From NCBI GenBank assembly GCA_045645505.1, contig JAZRIW010000005.1, positions 134,531 through 198,530 on the forward strand: a stretch of 64,000 bases of DNA, in the 5' to 3' direction. A program made the translations under genes and the position numbers. Origin of the DNA: Fumia sp045645505 (lineage in GTDB: Bacteria; Bacillota; Clostridia; Oscillospirales; Ruminococcaceae). The notes under the pieces were generated by a model. The model ran no database searches. It saw only the letters and a list, made by a program, of their open reading frames with translations, and was not told the origin of the DNA. Of the stretch, positions 1 through 7,288 are shown in pieces (the stretch's first letter is position 1; each line of letters begins with the position of its first letter).

Positions 1-328
1 CTTTATCTATAAGTTCCTTTTCGTTATTTATACGTCCTACGGTTACAATCGCAAAACTTCCCAAATGTGACCTTGCGATAAGAGGCTGTGGTTCATTGTC
101 GCTGATACAGCCGATACCCATATTTCCTTCCATTTCATAGACATCTTTTTCAAATTTGGTACGAAACGGAGAGTTTTCAATATTGTGAATTGCGCGTTGG
201 AAGCCGAGTTCTCTTTTGTAAACTGCCATACCGCCACGTCTGGTACCTAAATGGGAATGATAGTCAACACCGAAGAATAAGTCCATTACACAATCTTCAT
301 TTGAGATTACACCAAAAAAGCCGCCCAA
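1..328 (-). CDS. purF: PurF-like amidophosphoribosyltransferase, N-terminal fragment
   Basis: Partial: only the first ~109 residues lie in the window and the C-terminal phosphoribosyltransferase half is off the left edge. Translation from a TTG start (position 328) with a GGAGGA ribosome site six bases upstream gives a class II glutamine-amidotransferase start: GGFFG at the mature N-terminus, HSHLGTRRGGMAVY near residues 24-37 and IENSPFRTKFEK further on. PurF makes 5-phosphoribosylamine, the first purine-pathway step. It lies 25 bases downstream of purE on the same strand, which supports a purine role. The odd point is that the usual N-terminal catalytic Cys (CGIFG) reads Gly, so the glutaminase half may be inactive. 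It could be a paralogue that uses free ammonia or has another role. Confidence 0.8.
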   Translation of the reverse strand, partial: MGGFFGVISNEDCVMDLFFGVDYHSHLGTRRGGMAVYKRELGFQRAIHNIENSPFRTKFEKDVYEMEGNMGIGCISDNEPQPLIARSHLGSFAIVTVGRINNEKELIDK

Positions 329-353
329 AAAGATTCCTCCTTGTTATAATTTA

Positions 354-845
354 TCAGTTAAGCTCTTTTTGAAGTTTAGCGTCTTTTTGATAAACTTCGT
401 TAGCCATATCTTCTTTCATCTTCTGAAGTTTTTCACTTAAAGCATCATCATTTAAAGCTAAAATTTCCAAAGCGAGTATAGCTGCGTTTTTTGCACCGTT
501 CAAAGCAACGGTGGCAACGGGGATACCTGACGGCATCTGAACGGTTGCAAGTAAAGCATCCAATCCTTCAAAGGAAGATTTTATAGGAATACCGATTACC
601 GGCAAGGTGGTATGTGCTGCCAAAACTCCGCCTAAATGTGCAGCCATTCCTGCAGCTGAAATAATTACTCCGAAACCGTTAGCTTTTGCATTTTTGGCAA
701 ATTCACATGCTTTTTCAGGAGTGCGATGTGCGGACATTATGTGTACTTCGTTTTCAATATTGAAATCATTTAAACAATCGACACATTTTTTTACGATTGC
801 CCAATCGCTGTCGCTTCCCATAATTACTGCTACTTTTTTAAGCAT
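354..845 (-). CDS. purE: N5-carboxyaminoimidazole ribonucleotide mutase
   Basis: Class I PurE converts N5-CAIR to CAIR in purine synthesis, normally working with PurK; no purK is visible here. The protein is 163 residues, normal for the family. It has the N-terminal GSDSDW nucleotide-binding loop (residues 10-15), SAHRTPEKACEF near residues 39-50, and the AAGMAAHLGGVLA segment that forms the active site, followed by PVIGIP. A good AAGGAAG ribosome site precedes the ATG. It is first in a minus-strand unit with the purF-like gene, behind a leader with a short ORF and an intrinsic terminator, so expression is probably set by transcription attenuation. Confidence 0.96.
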   Translation of the reverse strand: MLKKVAVIMGSDSDWAIVKKCVDCLNDFNIENEVHIMSAHRTPEKACEFAKNAKANGFGVIISAAGMAAHLGGVLAAHTTLPVIGIPIKSSFEGLDALLATVQMPSGIPVATVALNGAKNAAILALEILALNDDALSEKLQKMKEDMANEVYQKDAKLQKELN

Positions 846-865
846 AATATACTTCCTTTCTTAAG

Positions 866-892
866 AACAAAAAAGCTGCGAAATTTCGCAGC
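866..892 (-). terminator. Intrinsic terminator/attenuator in the purE leader
   Basis: On the minus strand a perfect 18-base palindrome (GCTGCGAAATTTCGCAGC, 875-892) is followed at once by TTTTTTG. It lies between the leader ORF stop and the purE ribosome site, about 115 bases after the predicted transcription start. Because it sits upstream of purE and not after a gene, it probably acts as a regulated attenuator. Confidence 0.8.
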
Positions 893-898
893 TATACA

Positions 899-973
899 CT
901 AATCCCAACAAAACGCACTTGTCCCGATTGAAGAAATAATAAAACATTTTAATTCCTTACCGAGTAAAAACAT
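899..973 (-). CDS. Candidate 24-residue leader peptide upstream of purE
   Basis: A short ORF (ATG at 973, TAG at 899-901) has a plausible GAGGTGC ribosome site 4-5 bases upstream and starts about 30 bases after a strong promoter. The peptide begins MFLLGKELK and ends FCWD. It ends 7 bases before the terminator hairpin, the arrangement of leader-peptide attenuators. It has no run of a single regulatory codon, so a classical amino-acid sensing mechanism is not obvious. It may instead be an incidental ORF inside a structured RNA. I do not recognise a family. Confidence 0.4.
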   Translation of the reverse strand: MFLLGKELKCFIISSIGTSAFCWD

Positions 974-1010
974 CAAGCGCACCTCATTTATTACAAATAT
1001 CTACATTAAT

Positions 1011-1039
1011 ATATTACCTTAAAAATGAAAATTTTTCAA
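1011..1039 (-). promoter_or_regulatory. Sigma-A promoter of the purE leader
   Basis: Minus strand: -35 TTGAAA (1034-1039), 17-base spacer, -10 TAATAT (1011-1016). Transcription would start near 1004, giving a leader of roughly 160 bases before purE. Confidence 0.75.
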
Positions 1040-1097
1040 GGAATAAATTTCACAAATTGTAATTCGCAAAAAAAATCCTTTTGTGCATAGTGACATT

Positions 1098-2909
1098 TTA
1101 TAGTTCTTTTATGGTTTCATAAAGTTTTTGGGCTGTTTCTTTGTTTATTTTTAAAGCTTCTGCAAGTTCTTTTTCAGTAGCTTCTTTTAAGGCTTTTTTA
1201 GTTTTGTATTTTTTCATAAGAGTATTAACTTTTTTAGGCCCGATTCCTTTAACAGATAAAAGATTGCTCTGATAGGTGGATTTTTTATGAAGTTTATGTT
1301 GATAAGAAATAGCAAAACGATGCACCTCATCCTGAATATTTGTGATGAGGGTAAAGGCTGATTTTGTTGTGGAAATGGTAATTTTATCATCTTTGTTTGT
1401 AATTGCATGAGTTCTGTGACGACTGTCCTTGACCATTCCGAAAAGTGGAATATCAAGTTTTAATTCTTCTAAAACGGAGGAAACGGCAGAAACATGACCT
1501 TTACCTCCATCTAACAGGATTAAATCAGGAAGTTTTGAAAAATCAGCATCATTATTTAAATATCTTGTAAATCTGCGACGGATGACCTCTTTCATTGAGG
1601 CGTAATCATCCTGACCTGACACTTCTTTTATAGTAAATCTTTTATAATCGGATTTTAAAGGGCGACCGTTTTCGAAAACAATCATACCCCCTACTTTACC
1701 TGTTTCACCCCAGTTGGAAATGTCGTAAGCCTCGATATAGGTCGGAGTTTTCGAGAGATTTAAAAGTTTTGCAAGTTCCTCAAGTGCGGAAAGCTCTTTT
1801 GCGCTTCTGTTAGCTTTTAATGAGAGTTGTTCCAAAGCATTCTGATATGCCATTTCGATAAGTTTTTTGCGTTCGCTTTTTTGTGGCACTGAAGCGGTTA
1901 TTGAATGATTGCTTTGGTGGGTGAGAAATTTTGAAAAAAGTTCCATATCCGGCAGCTTTTTATCGAGTACCACAGCTTTTGGAAAATCGTCTGAATCTGC
2001 ATAATATCGGGTTAAAAATTCATCCCGTAGTTCATCTAATGAATAAATTTCCTCGAAAAAGAAATGCTTTTTATCCAAAAGTCTTCCCTCTCTGAATTTT
2101 AAAATTACTGCACAGACGGTATTCTTGTTTTGAGCAAAACTCCACACATCAAGAGAACGATTTTCATTGAGTAAAACTGTTTGTGAAGCGGAAACTTTTT
2201 TTATAGCGGATATTTTGTCACGTAGTTTTGCCGCTTTTTCAAATTCTAAATTTTCTGCGGCAATTTGCATATCCTTTTTTATTTTATCCAAATCGAGATT
2301 TCCACCATTTTTGATATATTTTACAGCTTCATTTATAATTTCGTGATATTGTTTTTTTGAAATTTTACCGTTACAAATTCCCATGCATTGTTTTATATGA
2401 AAATTAAGGCAGGGACGTGTTTTTTTAAAATCCTGCGGAAATTTTTTTGAACAGGTAGGCAACAGGAAAATTTTATTTACTTTATCTACAGTTTCTTTCA
2501 CAATGAAACCACTGGTGAAGGGGCCTATATGTGTGCCGGTTTCTTTTTTTTGAAGTGCAACTGAAATTCTTGGGTATTCTTCATCTGAAATATGAATATA
2601 GTGGTAACCTTTATCATCTTTTAATAAAATATTATATTTTGGAGAATATTCTTTTATAAGACTGCATTCAAGGATAAGTGCTTCAAATTCGGTTTTTGTT
2701 ACTATATAATCAAAATCATCAACCAAAGAAACCATTTTACGGACCTTTTTGTTGTGGGAGGAGTTGGTGCGAAAATAGCTTACAACACGATTTTTTAACG
2801 CTTTTGCTTTACCTATATAGATAACTTCACCATGTTTGTTTTTCATAAGATAAACACCTGGTGATGTGGTTAAGCTCAGTGCTTTTTCTTTAAGTTTTAT
2901 AATATCCAT
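1098..2909 (-). CDS. uvrC: UvrABC excinuclease subunit C
   Basis: UvrC makes both incisions in nucleotide-excision repair. From the ATG at 2909 the protein is 603 residues, normal for UvrC. In order it has the GIY-YIG nuclease (GVYLM and VIYIGKAK within residues 18-36), the zinc/Cys segment near 145-170, the UVR motif that binds UvrB (ENLEFEKAAKLRD, about 200-220), the RNase H-like 5' nuclease (EAYDISN and DLILLDGGKGH), and a C-terminal helix-hairpin-helix (SVKGIGPKKVNTLM). The reading frame is open upstream to 2960, but that part encodes the ribosome site TTTGGAGGAA itself, so the ATG at 2909 is preferred. It follows ptsH across a terminator whose T-tract runs into the uvrC ribosome site. 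Confidence 0.97.
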   Translation of the reverse strand: MDIIKLKEKALSLTTSPGVYLMKNKHGEVIYIGKAKALKNRVVSYFRTNSSHNKKVRKMVSLVDDFDYIVTKTEFEALILECSLIKEYSPKYNILLKDDKGYHYIHISDEEYPRISVALQKKETGTHIGPFTSGFIVKETVDKVNKIFLLPTCSKKFPQDFKKTRPCLNFHIKQCMGICNGKISKKQYHEIINEAVKYIKNGGNLDLDKIKKDMQIAAENLEFEKAAKLRDKISAIKKVSASQTVLLNENRSLDVWSFAQNKNTVCAVILKFREGRLLDKKHFFFEEIYSLDELRDEFLTRYYADSDDFPKAVVLDKKLPDMELFSKFLTHQSNHSITASVPQKSERKKLIEMAYQNALEQLSLKANRSAKELSALEELAKLLNLSKTPTYIEAYDISNWGETGKVGGMIVFENGRPLKSDYKRFTIKEVSGQDDYASMKEVIRRRFTRYLNNDADFSKLPDLILLDGGKGHVSAVSSVLEELKLDIPLFGMVKDSRHRTHAITNKDDKITISTTKSAFTLITNIQDEVHRFAISYQHKLHKKSTYQSNLLSVKGIGPKKVNTLMKKYKTKKALKEATEKELAEALKINKETAQKLYETIKEL

Positions 2910-2917
2910 ATTTCCTC

Positions 2918-2953
2918 CAAAAAAATAAAGAGCGCCGCCTGAAAGACAGCGCT
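2918..2953 (-). terminator. Intrinsic terminator after ptsH
   Basis: Minus strand: AGCGCTG (2947-2953) pairs with CGGCGCT (2931-2937) around a 9-base loop, then CTTTATTTTTTT. The T-run abuts the GGAGG of uvrC, so uvrC is reached only by read-through or from an unseen start. Confidence 0.75.
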
Positions 2954-2965
2954 TTTTCAAAAAGC

Positions 2966-3229
2966 TTATTCAGCAAAAGCTGATTCTACTAATTTTACCA
3001 AAGAGTCAACAACTTCCTGTTCATCGGGACCATCAGCAATAATTCTAATATCAGTTCCACCGATAATGCCGAGAGAAAGAACTCCTAATAAACTCTTTGC
3101 ATTAACTCTGCGCTCTTCTTTTTCTACCCAAACAGAAGATTTGAATTCATTTGCTTTCTGAATAAAGAAAGTAGCGGGGCGTGCGTGTAAACCCACATGG
3201 TTTTTTACAGTTACATCTTTAATATACAT
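2966..3229 (-). CDS. ptsH: HPr phosphocarrier protein
   Basis: HPr carries phosphate from enzyme I to sugar-specific PTS enzymes II and, in Firmicutes, is also a regulatory partner of CcpA. The 87-residue protein has the active-site His15 in GLHARPA and the HPr-kinase site Ser46 in NAKSLLGVLSLG. Having both residues makes it a true HPr and not Crh, which lacks the catalytic His. The start ATG has an AGGAG site. It has its own promoter and terminator. No enzyme I gene (ptsI) follows, so ptsH is separate from ptsI in this genome region. Confidence 0.95.
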   Translation of the reverse strand: MYIKDVTVKNHVGLHARPATFFIQKANEFKSSVWVEKEERRVNAKSLLGVLSLGIIGGTDIRIIADGPDEQEVVDSLVKLVESAFAE

Positions 3230-3297
3230 AGATATTCTCCTATACTTTAAGTATTTTCTATTTAACTATAATGGTTTTGCTTCCGTAAATTAATTAT

Positions 3298-3325
3298 ATT
3301 ATAACACGCAAAAAAAGGTAGTCAA
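3298..3325 (-). promoter_or_regulatory. Promoter of ptsH
   Basis: Minus strand: TTGACT (3320-3325), 16-base spacer, TATAAT (3298-3303). The transcript has a leader of about 60 bases before the ptsH ATG. Confidence 0.75.
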
Positions 3326-3423
3326 CAATAAAAATAATGGAAAAAGAGCTTGAAGCGAAAATTCGGTTACTTAGTGAAAAGTATATAATAATTTTCCACA
3401 TATTTGTGCATTTTGCACAGTTT

Positions 3424-4137
3424 TTATTTGCTGAAATTTTCCGTTTCTTTTAAAGCTTCGAACATATCAGGGCGCTTTAATTTCGTTCTTAGTACAGATT
3501 GTTCAGTACGCCATTTATCTATATTTGCATGGTGGCCTGAAAGCAATACCTCAGGCACACGTTTCCCTTCCCATTCTTCGGGACGGGTATATTGAGGATA
3601 TTCTAAAAGTCCATTCATATGGCTTTCTTTTTCAAAGCATTCGTCTGCCGCCAAAACTCCGTCGCAAAGTCTTACAACGCTGTCAATCAGCACCAATGCG
3701 CCAAGCTCGCCACCTGTTAATACATAGTCACCAATCGAGATTTCTTCATCAACGATTTTTTCAATAATTCGCTCGTCAATTCCTTCATAATGTCCGCAAA
3801 GGAGAAAAAGATGGGGGATTTCTCGAAGCGATAAAGCCTTTTGCTGTGTCAGGGTTTTACCCTGTGGTGACAGATATATAACATAAGGTTTTGAATTTGA
3901 TTTTTCAATAACATCAAGATAACACCGGTATATAGGCTCAGGTTGCATAACCATACCTTTACCCCCACCATATGGGGAGTCATCTACTCTGTGATGCTTG
4001 GGGTCGGGGGAATAGTCTCTTATGTTATGACAGTAAATTTCAACTAAATTTCCTTTTAATGCACGACCTATAATGCTTGTCTGAAGAACGGCCTCACACA
4101 TTTCGGGAAACAGAGTTGCGACATCAATTCTAATCAT
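3424..4137 (-). CDS. trmD: tRNA (guanine-N1-)-methyltransferase
   Basis: TrmD methylates G37 of tRNAs with G36, preventing +1 frameshifts. The SPOUT knot signatures are visible: GGGKGMVMQPEP near residues 56-67, LLCGHYEGIDERIIE near 110-125 and SIGDYVLTGGELGAL near 132-146. Length is 237 residues. The ATG at 4137 is chosen over an in-frame TTG at 4140 because a GGAGGG site is 8 bases upstream. It overlaps the end of rimM by 8 bases, so the two are translationally coupled. rplS (L19), the usual next gene, is absent; ptsH lies upstream of uvrC instead. Confidence 0.96.
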   Translation of the reverse strand: MIRIDVATLFPEMCEAVLQTSIIGRALKGNLVEIYCHNIRDYSPDPKHHRVDDSPYGGGKGMVMQPEPIYRCYLDVIEKSNSKPYVIYLSPQGKTLTQQKALSLREIPHLFLLCGHYEGIDERIIEKIVDEEISIGDYVLTGGELGALVLIDSVVRLCDGVLAADECFEKESHMNGLLEYPQYTRPEEWEGKRVPEVLLSGHHANIDKWRTEQSVLRTKLKRPDMFEALKETENFSK

Positions 4138-4636
4138 CAAAAAGTCCCTCCAAAGGGCGTATTCTCATAATTTTATTTTCTAAATCGGTTTCGATTACAA
4201 CTTGAGGTATAGCGGGAATGTATCTGATTTTACCATCTTCAAACCTGATGTGGTAAACATCATTTGCACCGGTCTGGCTTACGTCAATGAGTTCACCATA
4301 TGTCTTGGCACTATCATCAGCATCAATTATTTTAAGGCCTAAAAGGTCAGCAACGAAATAAGTTCCTTCCGGTAATTTTACATCTGCTTTTGAGATATAT
4401 ATTATCTTATTAACTATTGCCTGTGCTGCTTCAGGAGTGTCAATTCCTTCAAGATGCATAATTACAATATTTTTATGGGGACGGGCAGAGCGAACCTTTA
4501 ATGCTTTTCCGTCCAGAAAAACTTTTTTAAATTTTGTTGCAAAATCCGGAGTGTCACACCATGGCTGCATACGGAATTCGCCTTTAAGTGCATGGATTGC
4601 CACAATTTTACCAAGTTCCAATAAATCTTTACCCAT
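4130..4636 (-). CDS. rimM: 16S rRNA processing protein RimM
   Basis: RimM is a 30S maturation factor that binds ribosomal protein S19. The 168-residue product has the N-terminal RimM barrel (LELGKIVAIHALKGEFR near residues 5-21) and a C-terminal PRC-like barrel (FVADLLGLKIID, then IPAIPQVVIETDLENKIM). I chose the ATG at 4636 with GTGAG about 7 bases upstream. An in-frame GTG at 4648 adds four residues but has its AG-rich site too close. It is cotranscribed with trmD and has its own promoter, separated from khpA by a terminator. Confidence 0.93.
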   Translation of the reverse strand: MGKDLLELGKIVAIHALKGEFRMQPWCDTPDFATKFKKVFLDGKALKVRSARPHKNIVIMHLEGIDTPEAAQAIVNKIIYISKADVKLPEGTYFVADLLGLKIIDADDSAKTYGELIDVSQTGANDVYHIRFEDGKIRYIPAIPQVVIETDLENKIMRIRPLEGLFDD

Positions 4637-4670
4637 AAGGAAACTCACTTTCTATAAAAATTACATATGT

Positions 4671-4700
4671 ATTTTATCATTACAGTAATGGATATGTCAA
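4671..4700 (-). promoter_or_regulatory. Promoter of rimM-trmD
   Basis: Minus strand: consensus TTGACA (4695-4700), 18-base spacer, TAAAAT (4671-4676). It lies directly downstream of the khpA terminator, so rimM-trmD can be transcribed independently of the ylxM-ffh-rpsP-khpA unit. Confidence 0.75.
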
Positions 4701-4734
4701 ATAAAACTGCCCGAGTGCCATCAGGCACCCGGGC
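4701..4734 (-). terminator. Hairpin terminator between khpA and rimM
   Basis: An 11-pair stem with one mismatch (GCCCGAGTGCC at 4709-4719 with GGCACCCGGGC at 4724-4734, loop ATCA) is followed on the minus strand by AGTTTTATTT. The T-run is short, so termination may be partial. Confidence 0.65.
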
Positions 4735-4753
4735 TAAAAAGTCAGGAAGTAAA

Positions 4754-4987
4754 TCAGTCGATTTCAACCATAATTTTTTCATTGCGCTGTATAGCACAAG
4801 AACGCATAACAACTCTGATTGCTTTTGCAATTCTTCCTTGTTTTCCGATAACGCGTCCCATATCATCAGGAGCTACGTTTAAATGATAAACAATAATACC
4901 TTCTGCATTTGGTTCGTCAACAGAAACTTTAACAGCGTCTTTATTCTCTACCAAACCTTTGGCGAGAGTAATTAATAAATCCTGCAT
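4754..4987 (-). CDS. khpA: KH-domain RNA-binding protein KhpA
   Basis: A 77-residue single KH-domain protein. KhpA works with KhpB/EloR in Gram-positive bacteria and affects cell elongation and sRNA/mRNA binding. The diagnostic KH loop GRVIGKQGRIAKAIR lies near residues 44-58, and the N-terminus matches the family (LLITLAKGLVENKDAVKVSV). It sits between rpsP and rimM, its conserved position in Firmicutes. The GGAGAACC ribosome site directly follows a folded intercistronic element. Confidence 0.93.
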   Translation of the reverse strand: MQDLLITLAKGLVENKDAVKVSVDEPNAEGIIVYHLNVAPDDMGRVIGKQGRIAKAIRVVMRSCAIQRNEKIMVEID

Positions 4988-5000
4988 GTTGGTTCTCCTT

Positions 5001-5053
5001 TGCGGTTTCTTTAGAAACTGTCACAGATATCCCGACAGTCGGGATAAACCGCA
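5001..5053 (-). promoter_or_regulatory. Folded intercistronic RNA between rpsP and khpA
   Basis: Minus strand: outer stem TGCGGTTT/AAACCGCA (8 pairs) encloses a 7-pair hairpin ATCCCGA-CTG-TCGGGAT and a small TTTCT/AGAAA hairpin. The khpA ribosome site follows directly. It has no T-run, so it is not an intrinsic terminator. It could adjust khpA translation or stabilise the rpsP message. Confidence 0.5.
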
Positions 5054-5062
5054 GTTACCAAA

Positions 5063-5305
5063 TTATTTATCAGCGCCGATTTTTAAAATTTTCTTGACGG
5101 TATCAGTAGGTTGAGCACCATTAGCAATCCATTTGTTAGCTTTTTCAACATCTACATTGATAACGCTGGGATTTTTAGTAGGGTCATATGTGCCGATTTC
5201 CTCGATAAATCTTCCGTCTCTGGGATATCTGGAATCCGCAACAACGATACGGTAAAAGGGAGCTTTCTTTGCACCCATTCTGCGCAATCTGATCTTAACA
5301 GCCAT
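5063..5305 (-). CDS. rpsP: 30S ribosomal protein S16
   Basis: An 80-residue S16, a primary 16S rRNA-binding protein of the small subunit. The start AVKIRLRRMGAKKAPFYRIVVADSR and the later GRFIEEIGTYDP are diagnostic. It lies between ffh and khpA, the conserved Firmicutes order, with an AGGAGG ribosome site. The same-strand spacing to ffh is about 54 bases with no terminator, so the genes probably share a transcript starting at ylxM. Confidence 0.98.
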   Translation of the reverse strand: MAVKIRLRRMGAKKAPFYRIVVADSRYPRDGRFIEEIGTYDPTKNPSVINVDVEKANKWIANGAQPTDTVKKILKIGADK

Positions 5306-5359
5306 TCTTACACCTCCTGTAATTACTCTCTATCTACAATCTGCGTTTGCAGTTTGCAA

Positions 5360-6691
5360 TTAAAATTGAAATCCGGGCGGGAGTCTTAATTTGCGTTTGC
5401 CCTTTTTGTTGCCAAACTTTTTCATCATCTGCTTCATTTGTTCAAACTGTTTGAGCAGTCGGTTTACATCCTGAACCTCAGTACCGCTTCCGGCAGCGAT
5501 ACGCCTTTTACGGCTGGGGTTGATGATGGAAGGTTTGGCTCTTTCAGCTTTTGTCATTGAAGTAATCATAGCTTCAATTCTTACAAATTGCTTATCGTCT
5601 ATATCTAAATCATCTATTTTATTACCCACTCCGGGTATCATAGAAATAATCTGTTTTAATGAACCCATCTTCTTGATCTGCTTAAGCTGGTCAAGTAAAT
5701 CGTTCATATCAAAGCTTTGTTCCTGCATTTTTTTTGCAAGTTTTTCAGCTTCTGCTTCATCGACAGCATCCTGTGCCTTTTCAATTAAAGTCAGGACATC
5801 GCCCATACCAAGTATTCTGGATGCCATACGATCGGGATAAAAAGGTTCTAAATCCTCTATTTTTTCGCCTGTACCGGAGAACTTTATCGGTTTCTCGGTT
5901 ACTTTTAATACCGAGAGTGCCGCACCACCTCTTGTGTCAGAATCAAGCTTTGTGAGGATTACACCGGTTATCGGGAGTGAAGCGTTGAAATTTTCAGCGA
6001 CATTTACAGCGTCCTGACCGGTCATAGCGTCAATAACTAAAAGTATTTCATGAGGAGATACTGCTGTTTTGATATCTTCGATTTCTTTCATCAATTTTTC
6101 GTCGATGTGAAGTCGTCCGGCAGTATCTATGATAACTAAATCATGCCCGTGGTCTTTTGCAAATTTTATACCCTCTGTGGCAATTTTTACGGGGTTACCT
6201 TGACCCATTTCAAAGACTTTGGCACCTGCTTTTTCACCTACAATTTTAAGCTGCTCAATAGCGGCGGGACGATAAACGTCACAGGCTATAAGCAACGGGT
6301 GGTGTCCTTTATCTTTAAAATATTTTGCGAGTTTAGCGGAATGAGTAGTTTTACCACTACCCTGTAAGCCACACATCAAAACTACACAAGGCGGTTTTGA
6401 CGGAAATTCCAAACGGGCATTTTCCCCTCCCATAAGCATAGTCAACTCTTCGTTAACTATTTTTATAACTTGCTGTGCAGGGGTAAGACTTGATAAAACT
6501 TCCTGTCCTACAGCACGTTCACTTACAGACTTTATAAAATCTTTAACTACCTTATAGTTTACGTCAGCTTCCAGAAGCGCTAACTTTACTTCCCGCATAG
6601 CGTCTTTAATATCGGTTTCATTTAACTTACCTTTATTTTTTAATTTTTTAAAAGCAGCGGCAAGTTTGTCGGAAAGGCTTTCAAATGCCAA
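5360..6691 (-). CDS. ffh: Signal recognition particle GTPase Ffh
   Basis: Ffh (SRP54) binds signal sequences and the SRP RNA and delivers ribosomes to FtsY at the membrane. The 443 residues contain the N bundle (1-~90), the GTPase domain with GLQGSGKTTHSAK near 108-120, DTAGRLH near 190 and TKLDSDTRGGAALS near 247-260, and a methionine-rich M domain with SRKRRIAAGSGT and the C-terminal QMKQMMKKFG. It directly follows ylxM, its usual partner. ftsY is not in the window. Confidence 0.97.
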   Translation of the reverse strand: MAFESLSDKLAAAFKKLKNKGKLNETDIKDAMREVKLALLEADVNYKVVKDFIKSVSERAVGQEVLSSLTPAQQVIKIVNEELTMLMGGENARLEFPSKPPCVVLMCGLQGSGKTTHSAKLAKYFKDKGHHPLLIACDVYRPAAIEQLKIVGEKAGAKVFEMGQGNPVKIATEGIKFAKDHGHDLVIIDTAGRLHIDEKLMKEIEDIKTAVSPHEILLVIDAMTGQDAVNVAENFNASLPITGVILTKLDSDTRGGAALSVLKVTEKPIKFSGTGEKIEDLEPFYPDRMASRILGMGDVLTLIEKAQDAVDEAEAEKLAKKMQEQSFDMNDLLDQLKQIKKMGSLKQIISMIPGVGNKIDDLDIDDKQFVRIEAMITSMTKAERAKPSIINPSRKRRIAAGSGTEVQDVNRLLKQFEQMKQMMKKFGNKKGKRKLRLPPGFQF

Positions 6692-6721
6692 CGTAATCCC
6701 TCCTGCGAGTTTTAAGGTTTA

Positions 6722-7096
6722 TTATGAAAAGTTTTTATCAATATAATCAGACAACAATGTACGGATAGCGATGGAATTTTCTTCAATAGCAGTAGAAGAA
6801 AGGAATCCTTCATTTGTGCGTTCAATGTTATTACAAAGCTCGGTAATGTGCTCTGTCAAACGTATAAGCTCAGTAATTTTTTCAGCAAAATGGAGTTTTT
6901 CCTCTAATTCGGTAAGATATACTTCTCCGCGCTTGATATTATCACGGATACCCTGTCTTGTGATATCTTCATGCTCGGAAATTTCAGCAAGAGAAAGGTC
7001 CTGGTTATAATAAAGTTCCATAACATCTTTTTGCTTTTCGGTGAGCATATCACCATAAAAATCCAAAAGTACCGAAAAATGTAAATCTTTACTCAT
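6722..7096 (-). CDS. ylxM: YlxM/p13-family helix-turn-helix protein
   Basis: A 124-residue protein of the UPF0122 (YlxM) family, conserved upstream of ffh and proposed to regulate or accompany SRP. It resembles a sigma-factor region 4 fold: KDLHFSVLLDFYGDMLTEKQKDVMELYYNQDLSLAEISEHE is condensed here as LLDFYGDMLTEKQ plus the helix-turn-helix LSLAEISEHEDITRQG near residues 34-50. It is the first gene of the ylxM-ffh-rpsP-khpA unit and has a consensus promoter about 65 bases upstream. No catalytic function is visible. Confidence 0.9.
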   Translation of the reverse strand: MSKDLHFSVLLDFYGDMLTEKQKDVMELYYNQDLSLAEISEHEDITRQGIRDNIKRGEVYLTELEEKLHFAEKITELIRLTEHITELCNNIERTNEGFLSSTAIEENSIAIRTLLSDYIDKNFS

Positions 7097-7157
7097 TTTT
7101 CATCCCTCTTTCTGATTTTTTGCGACAAGTGCAAACTTTTTTCTTTTACAAGAAACT

Positions 7158-7186
7158 ATTATACACAAGTTTCGATAACCTGTCAA
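7158..7186 (-). promoter_or_regulatory. Consensus promoter of ylxM-ffh-rpsP-khpA
   Basis: Minus strand: TTGACA (7181-7186), 17-base spacer ending TGTG, TATAAT (7158-7163). Both hexamers match sigma-A consensus exactly, which fits a strongly expressed translation/secretion operon. Confidence 0.85.
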
Positions 7187-7288
7187 GTGATTTCCTTTAC
7201 AGACAGGTAAAAAATTTCATAAAATTTTCGATTTTTTTTGTGAAAAAGGGAAAGATATTAAAAAAAGAAAAAAGGAAGCGCAGTTTAA

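Noticed and set aside
866..1004. Guanine, PRPP or ZTP riboswitch upstream of purE
   Set aside because: None of the conserved core sequences of these classes is visible; only an ORF, possible pairing and a terminator.
3390..3425. TGTGCA/TGCACA hairpin after trmD as an intrinsic terminator
   Set aside because: The stem is only six pairs and no T-run follows on the minus strand.
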